DNA of 64,000 nucleotides from Cannabis sativa. Lineage: Eukaryota; Streptophyta; Magnoliopsida; Rosales; Cannabaceae. Numbering within the stretch: the first letter of the stretch is position 1; each line of letters begins with the position of its first letter. Positions 38,447 through 50,535 of this stretch are shown piece by piece. Below the pieces are notes generated by a model. The model saw nothing but the letters and a program-made list of their open reading frames with translations, had not been told where the DNA came from and searched no databases. The stretch lies in contig NC_083604.1 of assembly GCF_029168945.1 (NCBI RefSeq), forward strand, positions 4,952,812 through 5,016,811, read 5' to 3'. Position numbers and translations under genes: made by a program.

Positions 38447-40048
38447 TTATATATAACTCAACAATTCATTAGAGTTAGAAAAAAAAACTTTAATTAGCTT
38501 GTACTAATTAATTAAGTCCATATTTTGATTTTGGTACCACTTTTTTTTTTTTAATTTGTAACAATTAACTCTATGGATAATCATATAAATATTATGTTAT
38601 AGGCTAAGCTGATGATTTTGTTATGACTAGAAGTGGAATTTATATTTGACTTGATCATATCTAGTTATATATATAGCACTAGCTATAGGTGATGTGTATA
38701 TATAAATTATTCAAATTTCTCAATTTCTTTATATAGATTTTGGTTAATTTTGATGAGTTGATTTACACATACAAAACTTAAGTCTGTTGTGTTGTTATTG
38801 ATGATGATGAGATGAGGAAAGAACCAAATGGCAGTAAAGATAGAATTTTTTTTTAAAGTTTGGGCGGTTTGATGGTACTTTTCAGTTTTTTTTTACTGTT
38901 TTTTTTCTTCCCTTTTTTCCCCTTTCTTTCTAAAAAGCAAGTTAATTATCTCTATGGTGATGTTTTGATCTTGTGTTTTATGAATCTATAGATATCTACA
39001 TGAGATTTTTTCAGTACAACCTCTTTTTTAATTTTATTTTTTTCTTATAATCGTCTAGTTATTTAGGATTACACTTAAATTTTTAAAATTTGTTGAATGG
39101 TTTATAGTATTAAAAAGAAAATCTAAATAGTTATTTACCACTAACTTAACTTGTATAAAAAAAAATAAGTCTAAATTATATTATTTTTTAACTAAAATGT
39201 TATTTTATTCTTCTTCTTCTTTTTTCTAATGGAATTCATTTTATTTTATTCAAGTTTCTTTATTGTATATTTTTTTTTATTAAAAAAAAAGTATGAAAAG
39301 AACATTTAACCCAAAAAAAAATTCCATGAGAAGAAATTAATAATAAAATAAAATAGTCTTTAAATATATTAACTCTATTGAAAAAGGGGATATACATTTT
39401 AAATTAATTGAGGTGGAGCATTTTAATTGGATTGGGATAGAGAGACAGGGAAAAATTGGGACAGATGATTTGGCTCCATACACAACTATAAAAAGAAATT
39501 AATTTGAATGTTTATTGAAACATTTCTATATAAACATTGTCTAGTACACTCTTCAGTTTCATACCAAAATTAATATAATTAGGTATTGGGTCTTATATAA
39601 CTTAAAAAAATAGTTTTTAGCGAATATTCGTTAGTCAATCATAGACGCCACTTATAGAAGTTAAGTAATACTAATGTCTAATAACAATATGTGGATTATT
39701 AATTATATTATTTATTAAATTAAATTATGTAAAATTTAATATTAATTTGTTCCAATAATAATATCACTTTCTTTTTTCTTTATAGTGGGATGTTCTTAGC
39801 ATTTCTCTATCTATATATAAGAATATATTATAGTGTATGTGATGTACTGTTGATTGGTCATGCGCAGGAGTGTGACACATGCAAGTCAAAATCTAGCTAT
39901 AAGAAACCAAAATTAAAGTGTTATTCAAGCAAAAGTTAAATAGGGACTAATAGTAAGGTTATTTATCATAAGCTAATTAGATCAATATTTATAGTTCTTA
40001 TTCTGGTTCAGAGCTGATTGACTATGTGAAAAGAAAACTCTCCCCCAC
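38447..40048. other. 3' flank and AT-rich gene-free DNA
   Basis: It holds the 3' UTR of the SMR gene and then AT-rich DNA. No other gene or defined repeat is seen. Confidence 0.5.
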
Positions 40049-40058
40049 ATAGCTCTTT

Positions 40059-40761
40059 AGGGGTGGGCATCCGATCCAATCCAACCTTTTTTTCCTCATC
40101 CGATCCAATCCAATTAGTAATTGGATTTGAAAAATCATCATCCGATCCAATCCAATTGGACCTCAAAATCCAACCCAATCCAATCCAATTACTAATTGGA
40201 TTGGATTGGTTTTTTAATTGGATATCCAATTACACACCTAAATTTCAATATTAGCTTAAAAATATAAAGAAAAATACGTAAAAAAACTAAGTATCACTTT
40301 TTATTTAAGTTTTCTTTTTGGTAAGTACTTTTTATTTAAGTTTAATACTTCATAAACATACTATTCTTACAAGTGTATTGCAGCTAAAAGTTTTAAATAA
40401 TTAAAACAACAACATTTCTAAGTAATAAAATAGAACAAAACATCATGAAAATAAATACACTAAACAAGTGTTACAAATTCAACATACAAAAAAAAATTAA
40501 TAAAAATATAATAAATATTTATTATATTTTTTAATATTTTTTATTATATAAATAATTTTTTAACATATATAAATGTAATTGGATTGGATCGGTTTTTAAT
40601 TGGATTTTGAGATTGACATCCAATAACCGATCCAATCCAATTAGAATCTAACTTTTAGCATCCAATCCAATCCAATTGTAATTGGATATCCAACTTTTTG
40701 TAATTGGATTGGATTGGATCGGTTCGGTTCAATTGGATTGGATTGGATGATGCCCACCCCT
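40059..40761. mobile_element. MITE of the AGGGGTG family, copy C
   Basis: It starts AGGGGTGGGCATC and ends GATGCCCACCCCT, an exact inverted match of about 12 bp. It is flanked by an exact 10-bp duplication atagctcttt (40049-40058 and 40762-40771). Both subterminal regions are dense arrays of ATCCAATCCAAT in one direction and ATTGGATTGGAT in the other. There is no transposase. Confidence 0.92.
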
Positions 40762-40768
40762 ATAGCTC

Positions 40769-40805
<37 letters not shown>
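40769..40805. repeat. (TTA)n microsatellite
   Basis: About 12 perfect TTA units directly follow the target duplication of the MITE. Confidence 0.95.
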
Positions 40806-40807
<2 letters not shown>

Positions 40808-41645
40808 TAGGCTTTTATAACCATTAATTGCTAGCAATAAAGGGTCTTGAATTTCTTTCTTTTTTCTTTTCAACCATCATCAATCTCTTCTTTAGACTTG
40901 AGGAATTTTTTGGCCTTATAATGCCCCCACACAACCATGACCCCTCACCCACCTAGGACTCATATTGTGATCATAGTGGGAAGAGTTCAATGGGAAGAAG
41001 GTTCTCTCTTCAAATATTTTGCCTTTGTGATTGTTTAAAATAAAAGACAAAACACATGTGGAAGAGGGGAAGAAAGATTAGAATCCTATGCTACTCCAAT
41101 GGTTCTCATTGTATTAAACTAATACTTTTAGAGTTTGGACCAATAATTGACAAAGTCACTTGAAATATAATATATGTTTATATTTCAAATTTTTTTGTTA
41201 AGTTGTTGTGACATATTATAGATTGATGGAATGTTTATCACTATAAAGAAGGGTAAGAATTAGACTAGTACCTTATTTGTTTATCAAGAGGATAATGTGC
41301 ATGATCATGACTAAGGATTGGTGGAGCTAGCTTATGTGTGTTTGTGACTAGGGGGAAGGGTTTATCGAATCTTTTATGTTTACTTTTTTAACTTTTTTTC
41401 TTATTAAACAAACTTGTCTTGGGATTGGTGTTTTTTTTTGTGTGTGTGTGTCAATAGTTTCTCGACACGTATAATAGTGACTTGGGAATCTTACTTGGCA
41501 TGTGTGTAGTGGGTATTTTTGATTTTGGATAATAGGTTAGTTTTGTAATTAAAGACTTTAATTTTATCTTTAAATTAGGTTAGTTATAATTAAAGATTAA
41601 ATTAAAAGTAGTTTTTTTAAAACCCCATTAAAGGGGGGAACCACA
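40806..41645. other. Gene-free DNA
   Basis: No gene or repeat with definable ends was found. Confidence 0.45.
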
Positions 41646-41650
41646 TGGAG

Positions 41651-41985
41651 AGTTTTTTTTTTGTTTGAAATAATGAAAGCTTTCATTAAAGGGAGTTGCC
41701 AAACAAACAAAAGAACCAAAGTTCATACACCAATAGGTAAACTAGGTTACCAAACTTTAGCACTCTCAAAAGATAAAACCATTTAAGCTAAGTTATGAGC
41801 TAGAGTATTAGCGGTTCCATAACAATGTTTAAAGCTAACAACATTGAACACTATAGGCAATAGCTAGAACATCATAAAGCACATTTGATTTTACATTAAC
41901 AACTAAATTTAAGAGAAGCTCAAGTCGTGAATACAGTCCTACTCGAATCGCCACTACTTCAGCAACCGATGCTGTCAACAAAGCA
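41651..41985 (-). pseudogene. LINE 3' tail with RNase H-like domain remnant
   Basis: The minus strand reads AEVVAIRVGLYSRLELL and, after frameshifts, SFKHCYGTANTLAHNLAKW, the end signature of the plant LINE RNase H-like domain. It terminates in an A-run (T-run at 41655-41664 on the plus strand). Several stops are present. Confidence 0.7.
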
Positions 41986-42013
41986 TCAAGAGGAATCCAG
42001 ATGAAACTCCATT

Positions 42014-42743
42014 AAGTAATGCAAATACAAAATATAGTTCACTTTTTGTAAAAAGTCTATTATAATAGTGTATCAAATTGTGATGCAAATTTATTACATA
42101 ACAAAAAGTTGTCCAAATTTATTAGATCACAATATTAGAGCATCTCCAATGGAGATGCAAATAAGTGATACAAATGTAAAATATAGTCCACTTTGTCAAA
42201 AGTCTACTCCAATGGTGCCAAATCTTGACGCAAATATCTCACATAACAAAAAGTGATCTAAATTCGAATCACAATATAGCATGATGCAAAATTTACATCA
42301 CAATAAATACTATAATTTTATATTTATCATTATGTCATTTTTAATGTTTTATTATTAAAAGTTAGTTAACATATTCATTTGTATTAAATAACTTTCATAA
42401 TTATTATTATTTTATTATTAAATTTTATATTTACTTTTGTATGATTATTATTATTTTATATTTTTAATAAATTATTAGATGAACATTACATGATATATTA
42501 AATTTTGCATCAATTTTTACAATTATTCATTAGAGCATAATAATAAAATTTGATGTAAAAATATCACAAAACCATTATTTGGACCAATTATAGATCAATT
42601 TTTGTATTTCCCATTAAAGATGGTCTTATAGCATGATACAAAATATGCATCACAATAAATGTTATACTTTTATATTTACTATTATGTCATTTTTAATATT
42701 TTATTATTAAATTTTAGCTAAGATGCTTATTTGCATTAAATGA

Positions 42744-42778
<35 letters not shown>

Positions 42779-43000
42779 GGGTATTTTATTATTAAATTTT
42801 ATATTTATTTTTGTATTATTATTATTATTATTTTATATTTTTAATAAATTATTATATGAGCACATATTAAATTTTGCATCAAAATTTATAATTATGTATT
42901 GGAACACAATAATAAAATTTGATATGTAAAAATATCACAAAATCATTTTTTTGTACTAAATATAGTTCAACTTTATATCTCACATAAAAAATAGTGTTAA
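42014..43000. mobile_element. PIF/Harbinger-type MITE with internal tandem duplications
   Basis: A MITE with ends GAGCATCTCCAATGG and CCATTAAAGATGGTC, flanked by TTA on both sides (42135-42137 and 42626-42628), occupies 42138-42625. The TTA target and GAGCATC ends fit PIF/Harbinger. Its right part (from about 42275) is repeated again at about 42627-43000 with an offset near 352 bp. A left segment (42014-42134) also resembles 42163-42276. A short (ATT)n run is at 42743-42777. Confidence 0.75.
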
Positions 43001-45342
43001 GGGGGGACCTCATGAGTATTAAACAATTTAATGGCAACTATCACCAATATTATTTATTGTTTATCTAGTAGGCTTTCGTTTTGTTTTATTTTATTTTAAC
43101 CTTATAATTAATAATAATATAAGAGTTAGGAGAGTGAATAATTGTTCTAATGAGAGTGAAAGAATACGCTAAAGAGGATCATATATCATATCATAATTAG
43201 ATATTGGATGTAGTATTTCGAGAAACACGTTGCTTATAATGATATAAAAAAATTATATATTTAATTTCAAATGTTTATTTATATTTCAGAATAGTGGTTA
43301 GAAAACAAAGAACATTAAAAAAAAATAGTTGTCCTTCAAAACTTATCCAAGTTACATTGTATATATAGTATAGTAATGGATTTACAGCTATGAATGTCTT
43401 CATAAATATTTATAATAATACAAAGGGGAAACTCATGTGGGACAGGTCGATCAAGTTATAGCAAGCAATCTTTTGTTTTTTTTTTCTCCATGAAACTGAC
43501 AATTCGAGGCACAAGAGATGTAAATATATATGGATTTATTATGGGTACCAGTAGTGTCTAATATCTTCGAGACATATTACCTTGTGATTGGTTAGCTTTT
43601 GCATTAATTAAAAGGGTTTTTTTTTTACACTTCAAAATAGTTTTTTTTAGCATTTTTACGAAATTCTACACAAAAATTCCTATAACAATTAATGGAGCAA
43701 CTTAAATTGTAATTAAAATCCGTAGCAATCTAGGTAGAAATTACAAGAGCAACCCAGATTATACTATATAGAGTAATTCTCTTTAATTAAATTATATAGT
43801 TATCAATAATTAGTTAAATCAATAGCAATATTAATACACATAAACACTATTGATACTTTTTTTAGCATTTTTTAGAAACCATATATAATGAATATGAAAG
43901 TCAGGGGTGTGTGAAATTAATAATTAGTCCATGGCAAACTCAGTGATTGGTTCTTAGTGTGTGGGGGCCATATATTGGATTTGAATCATAGGTAAGATTT
44001 GATAAAGCATGAGACATTTATGGTAGATGGAATTTGTACTTTTATATTTAGGGTTCATAAAACTACCACACTCTGCCAACTTTGGTGGAACAAACCCAAC
44101 AAGGTCGGCTCTTACCGTGTCTAATAAGCCACCACCGGCAACTTTGACTCATGACTATGACTCATGAATGATGACCCATTTTCTTTTCATGCATTTTATT
44201 TACTAGTCTTTGGTCAATACCATAGAGTAGACCAAAACTTATAAGTTGACTCCACTTTCTTCATCTTGATCAATCTAATATTTCCTAGTGTAATTTGTTC
44301 CAAAAATGCTTCTCTTTCTCTTTCAAACAACATCACCAACTCAATTGCCATATAAATTTAAATAATTTATTGTCATTAGAAGTTACATTTTACAATACGA
44401 TGTGTAGACATTTTATTTCTGAATATGTGAATGATCCATAAATTTATATATAATATGTAAATGTTAGACATTATTATATGAATGATGGATTTGCAATGGG
44501 CAAAAATAAAGGAAATCAGATGCGTACAATGAAAGCGATCGAAATATCTTCAGTCATTAACTTTTTTGAGTTTTAATCTCACACGAGTTTCAAATATACA
44601 AAAAAAAAAAAAATAAAAAAATAAAACTAGTTAGTGTGAGTAATCAGGCTTCCAAGTTCTCTCAATTCTCTTAAATAGAATAATAATAATCATACCTTAT
44701 AATAGTGCTAGCTATCACTAATATTTCTCTATCACATATGTATACATGCATTTAGTTTATATATAATTTTATGGAAATATTAACAAACACATATAGTGCT
44801 TAGTATCCTCTAAACTATCTTATTATTAATAATGTATTTAAATATTGAACTTAATTTATATAGTTTAATATAATATTCTTGATAAAATATTATTAAATTA
44901 TAACACATCACTTTTAAATAATATTAAGCAAGGCTTAATAATATTTATAATTTTATTAGCATTAAGATACTAGTAGTATGAAGCAACAATAATTGTCTTT
45001 AGCATTTTTCAATAAAAATAAGGTATGTGTTAGGGAAGCAGCCATGGTGAAAAAAACAAAGTGAAATTAATATACGTGCCTCTTTCTATTTGGTACATTG
45101 GAAACAACAACATGTAAGATAAGCAATTTGGGAATACTATAAATGCAGAGGCACGAGAGTGTTGACTCTTTGAATTTTTAGAGTGTACACATAAAAGATA
45201 TTGCATCACCAATTACGTATTGAGGATGTTCATGTACGTATAATTTATTATTTCAAAAATTTGTAAATGGAAAGGAAAAGTTAAAATGACAACAGTTCAA
45301 TATCAAAATTTTATGACATTTAATAATAGAAGAATTATAATT
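43001..45342. other. AT-rich gene-free DNA
   Basis: No coding region is supported. Segments near 43611-43780 and 46930-47060 share phrases such as TTTTTTTTAGCATTTTTACG with related wording, suggesting an old repeat whose ends are not clear. Confidence 0.45.
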
Positions 45343-45708
45343 ATAACATCCTATTATAATTTTTTAATTAATTTTAATGTTCAAAATTACATGTCGAAAT
45401 ATTTTTTTCATAACGGTATTCGTTATAGTTACAATATCATTCCTGTAAATTTTTGAAAAATTCTAAATAGTTTACAGTACCAAAAATAGAGTTCCTGATA
45501 TTCCAGTTTATCACTCGCGTTCAAAAATCTTCAAACGTATTTTTACCACTATAAATTATTCGAAATTTTTCAAACATTTATAGGGATGCTGTTGTAACTA
45601 TAAACTATAACGAGCACTCCTGTGAAAAAAAATATTCCAACATGTATTTTCGAGCGTACAAGTTGACTAAAAAATTATAACAAAAGATTGACAGTAACAC
45701 TCTTCTTA
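45343..45708. mobile_element. Foldback MITE
   Basis: Most of the segment is one imperfect inverted repeat centred near 45525. The left arm, with CATAACGGTATTCGTTATAGTTACAA and CTGTAAATTTTTGAAAAATTC, returns inverted in the right arm near 45550-45620. The outermost parts also pair (TTATAATTTTTTAA with its inverse). No target duplication or coding sequence was identified. Confidence 0.7.
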
Positions 45709-47295
45709 ATAATAAATTGCTAATTGCTCATATCATTATAATTTTAGACACCTTGGTCATTTTTAATTCATTCATGAGATAAGATTATGATGTTGGATAG
45801 TATAGTTATCTTCGGAAACATTTTAAAAGTTTTGAACGATTGGATATAATTATCCAAAGCTCTTATTTTATCCCACCAAAAAAGTGTTTAAATAGTCACA
45901 AATGGATTTTTTTTTTAATTCAGTATATTTTAATAATTAAAATTAAAAAAAAAATAAAATATTTATTTTAAAAATGATAAATTAGCTTAAGTTGAAAATT
46001 TAATGAAATAATTTTTTTGTTATTTTTTTTTTTAATTTAGAGTTATTACATTTTCTTGAAATTATTTATTTTATCTTTTTGATTTTTTAAATATTTATTT
46101 AACATTATTCTTTATTAATACAAAACTTTTAAAAAAATATTAAAAAAATTATACTATATTTAGTCATGTCTTACACTATACCAAATATGATACAGTAGGA
46201 ATATAATTTCATTCCAATCCTATTAAATAGTCCGATCCATTTAATTCATAATACCAAACGAACTCTTTAAGTAAATATTAATGTTAAATTATACCGTGTT
46301 GATTATCAACTCTAACACTCTTAACTAGTCCATCAACTAAACGATTAATAAAGAATAAAATACAATAACAGAAAGTCTCAACTAAATCTAACACAGCCAA
46401 AAAAACATACCAAATAGTCTAATCTGGAGGGCATTTGTTTCTTGAAAAATCTTTAATCACCTCTGATAAAAAGGGTCACATTTAGCCATTGATTCTATTT
46501 TGGCCCCAGTGGAGTGCCATTGGAATAGCCTGCACTTCACCTGCCATTGCTTAATGAGCTTGGATCTTCAGCTCCAATCATGAATAATACACATTACTTA
46601 CTGATAGTGAATGAATAGTCATTAGACTCATTACACATTAACACTTCTTAAAGGGTCTCATGTTGACAAATGGGCTTTTTGTTGGCACAGAAACCAAGTA
46701 ATCTTACCAAACTGGCCCAAATGATCCCTTTCCTAAATACAAATTACAAACTTCTTTTAGTTTATGAAAAAAATTCTGTTTAGAAATTTATAATAATTTA
46801 ATCTGTTAAAAATAAAACCCAAGCTTCTTTCTATTTTATATATGTGTAGAAAAAATTATTTGAATTATAATTTTTATAAATTATCCAAATTTCTTAAAAT
46901 TTGACCAAAAATCTTAAATAACTAAAATATAGATCATCACAACAAAAAAAAAGTTTTTTTTATTTTTATAGTTTAAAATAATTTTTTTTAGCAATTTTAC
47001 GGAATTCCACGTAGAAATCCTAAATAGCAACAAAAATCCACATAACAACTCACATACAAACCACCGAAGAAACTACTAGAACAACTCAAACGATAAATTT
47101 TGAAAAGAAAAATTAAAAGATAATAATTAAGGTAATTTCCTAAAAAGAAATTAAGATAATAACTCTTCTAATATCAAAAAATAAAAAATAAAATACATCA
47201 ATACATCCGTTTCTAGAGTATAATGTGAAAGCATCCTAATAAAATGACCAAAGTAGAGTATTCGATTTGTTTTAGAATATTTTTGGGTATGTGTA
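45709..47295. other. AT-rich gene-free DNA
   Basis: No gene is visible. Apart from an old repeat phrase near 46930-47060 that is shared with 43611-43780, nothing stands out. Confidence 0.45.
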
Positions 47296-47303
47296 TAATA
47301 TAT

Positions 47304-48233
47304 GAGAAATTTAAAAAATTATCCATAAAACACTCTAAAATTATTTCCCTAAATCTATATCTATTAAAATTTTCCATATATGACTACATTTAATTTTTCC
47401 CCATAATACCCCTCCCATTTGAAAAACAAATCCCAACATTCTTTCGTCAGTCTCTCTCTCCCTCTCGCTGACCACGCACGCACGACCCTCTCTCTCCCTC
47501 TCGCTGACCATGACTTTTCAGCGCTCGACCACCACGCCCGGCCACCGACGACCACCCACCACCACCGACAGCAGCCCTCGACCACGCACGACCACCATCC
47601 GACCACGCATGACCACCATCCGCAGTCGCAAATATGTCAAAGGTTAGTTTTTCCTCGGTCGGTTTTGGGTTTTTTCAAATTTAAGGTTGAAGATATCGGA
47701 CCTCCTATTGGTCCGATGCCGTCCGATGGTCTGATGGGGTTGTGGGTTGGGTCCGATGGGTTGTGGGTTGGGTCCGATGGGGTTGTGGGTTGGGGTCCGA
47801 TGGTCATTCTCGTGGTGGGGTCCGATGGGGTATATGGGTAGGGTCCGATGGGTTATGTGGGGGTCTGATGGTCCGATGGATGGGGTCCGATGGGGTATGT
47901 GGGTAGTGAGAAAAAACTAACCTTGGACATATTCCCCACTGTCGGTGGTCAATACCGGTGCTGGTGGTGGTCGTGCGTTGTCGTCCAGTGCTAAAGGTGG
48001 TGGTGGGTGGTCGTCGGTGGTCGTCAGAGGTGAACCGATGGTGGTGGGATGTGGGTGTAGGTTGTGCGTGCGTCGTGTTCCGCGAGAGGGAGAGAGAAAT
48101 TTTGAGTTTTTGATTTTTTCAAATAGGAGGGGTATTTGTGGGATATTAAGAATGTAGTCATATATGACCAATATTATTAAGTATGCATTTAGGGAAACAA
48201 TTTTAAGGTCTTACATGGAATTTCAAATTTCCC
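47304..48233. mobile_element. Long-TIR foldback element with GC-rich interior
   Basis: Left end GAGAAATTT and right end AAATTTCCC begin arms that pair over at least 150 bp: TATATGACTACATT, CCCCT.CCATTTGAAAAA and TCTCTCTCCCTCTCGC all recur inverted. Pairing continues weakly through GTCG/CGAC-rich DNA for up to about 400 bp. The near-exact 8-bp repeat taatatat / taatataa flanks it. The loop (47690-47910) holds a tandem repeat around GGGTCCGATGGGGTTGTGGG. A 29-bp CT-rich direct repeat lies near 47451-47512. There is no transposase. Confidence 0.75.
47695..47910. repeat. GTCCGATGG tandem minisatellite
   Basis: About nine copies of a GGTCCGATGG core occur with spacers made of GGTTGTGGGTTGG. Spacing is irregular at 10-30 bp. 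It lies in the loop of the long-TIR element. Confidence 0.85.
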
Positions 48234-48592
48234 TAATATAATCATGTTGCTTTAGTTAATCTCTCATCTGTTTTCACATTTAGAAGATATTTTTAGTGTA
48301 ATTTTTTTTATATAATTATCTACCTTATAATTATTTAAAATTAAGTAATTTTCAAAATATTATATACCAAAAAGCCCTTTTAAGTCTATTACATAAATTT
48401 CTAATATTTCTGTCCATATCATCTAAAACTGTAATTAAGAAACTCCCATGGTGTGACATTTAAATATTTTTTTCAAAAAAATTAAAATAAATAAAATGAT
48501 GAACCGACACTCGCCGGTACCCGTCTGCAAATTCAGTGTAAAAATAAGACATTTTTCTAATTTAATTTCTTCTGATTTCGATAAAAACAAAG
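48234..48592. promoter_or_regulatory. Upstream region of the F-box gene
   Basis: AT-rich DNA between the long-TIR element and the F-box gene. It probably contains the promoter, but no clear core element was chosen. Confidence 0.35.
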
Positions 48593-50535
48593 ATGAAACG
48601 AAGACCGTGGCCGTTTCGATCGAACGGCTCACGTCTCTCCGCCCTTCCATCTCCCAACATCAACGGTGGAAAAGAGGATGAACGCGCGAGGAGACAACGG
48701 AGCACCAAATTCACCACCCTCACACCTTCATGGATATCTCCAAGCCGTCAGATTCAATCGCGCTCGATACCTTCATCTTCGACTTCGAAGGACGGCGGTG
48801 ATTTCACCGCACTTCCTTACGACGTACTGACGAAAATCGCAGCCTCCTTCGGCGTCGGCGATCTCAGAACGGCGTCGTTAGTGTGCAAGCCCTGGTGCGA
48901 CGCGCTCCGGCCATTGAGGGAGGCGATGATGTTGTTGAGGTGGGGGAAAAGGTTTAAACACGGCCGCGGTGGAGTTCGGCCCAATTTGGATAAAGCTCTC
49001 GACTCATTCTTGAAAGGCGCGGCTCGTGGCTCGACTCTAGCTATGGTCGATGCCGGTCTTGTGTATTGGGAGTCGGGGAATAAGGACAAGGCCATGGCTC
49101 TGTATCACAAAGCTTCAGCCTTAGGAGACCCTGCTGGGAAATTCAATTTGGGGGTTGCTTATTTGCAAGGTAGTATTTTGAAGCTTTCTATCTTTATCCA
49201 TGGAATCCTTACAAATACTAATTAAACGTGAACTTTAATTTGTTTAAATAACTGAACTATATAGTTTCAAAAGGTGTTTAATTTATTCAAACCCATTCAT
49301 TTTGGCTGATGCAGTTAGTAACTTGTATTTTTTTTGGTTAATGCATACTGTAATTGCTTGTGCTTTTCAAGGATTTGTGAATTGTCAACACTTACTTTGA
49401 AGGTTGTGATATTGATCTATGATTTTTACAGTGTGGACTAGTCACTAATGAACGATCAACATCTGTGTAGCTGAACCTGCAAATGCTAAAGAAGCTGTGA
49501 GATGGTTTTATGAATCTGCCATGGCTGGCTATGTTCGTGCTCAGTACCAACTTGCACTTTGTCTGCATCAAGGTCGAGGGTTGGAACGTAATGACATGCA
49601 AGAAGCTGTATGCAATTCAATCTTGTTATTTGAGTTTTCTATAAAATGAAACTGTTTTATGTGGAAAGCACACAATGAAGCCTTAATTTTTGTTGCTCAC
49701 TACTTATTGTATATGCGGTAAAAACTTGTGCAAATGTAGATGGGTTAGCTTAGAACTGTTTATCTTGAAAGTTTACATTATAAATTGATCTTTTGGTGAC
49801 ACTTGCACAATAGTTTTTTGGTATAGTGAGTCAGTGACTGATTTGTTTGCATACATAGATTTATTTGTCAGTGAAGCACATGCAAAAAAATTAAATAAAA
49901 TGTTTTGTTGAAACAGGCTAAATGGTACCTGAAAGCTGCTGAAGGTGGCTATGTCCGTGCCATGTATAATGTTTCCCTGTGCTACTCGTTTGGGGAAGGC
50001 TTGAGACAGTGTCATCGACTAGCAAGAAAATGGATGAAGAGGGCAGCTGACCGCGGTCATGCTAAAGCTCAATTTGAACACGGACTCGCACTCTTCTCAG
50101 TATGTCATAGCTTATATGCACCTGAATACATTTTCAATAAACAATTAGCAATAGCAGCTTCTGCTTTTTTGGTTAATGTATTGTGAGAGATCAACCACTG
50201 TGGCTGCTTGTTTCAAAACTTAAAACATATTTGATGTTTTGTTGACAAAAGAGGCCAACTTTAAGATTACTTAAAACTTATCTTCTGTTGGGTTGTCAAA
50301 TGCCAGTTGGTTAAAACCTTAACAGAGACAAGTTGTTTACTCTTTTTGATGTGTAATTCTTGGACAGGAGGGAGATTTGTTTAAAGCTGTAGTGTATCTG
50401 GAGCTTGCGACCCGAGCTGGTGAAACAGCAGCAGCCCATGTCAAAAATGTGATTCTTCAACGATTGTCAGAGAAATCTCGTGATAGAGTCCTGGTTCTTG
50501 CAGACAATTGGCAAGCTTTGCCGTCAGGGTCATGA
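48593..50535 (+). CDS. F-box protein with Sel1-like repeats (At1g70590-like)
   Basis: Four exons, 48593-49169, 49471-49607, 49917-50099 and 50368-50535, join in phase to 354 residues. Residues 1-66 are basic and Ser-rich. An F-box follows at 71-107, opening FTALPYDVLTKIAASFGVGD with LVCKPWCDALRP. Four or five Sel1/TPR-like repeats cover about 125-320, for example AKWYLKAAEGGYVRAMYNVS and ARKWMKRAADRGHAKAQF. The F-box would dock to SKP1 of an SCF ubiquitin ligase and the Sel1 repeats would bind a substrate. The substrate is unknown. It matches, from memory, the Arabidopsis F-box gene next to GGAT2. The start is the first in-frame ATG. An earlier ATG at 48496 is in another frame. Confidence 0.9.

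Noticed and set aside
47419..47841. 140-codon frame rich in His, Thr and Pro
   Set aside because: It is read through the arm and minisatellite loop of a foldback element; similar frames occur on the other strand.
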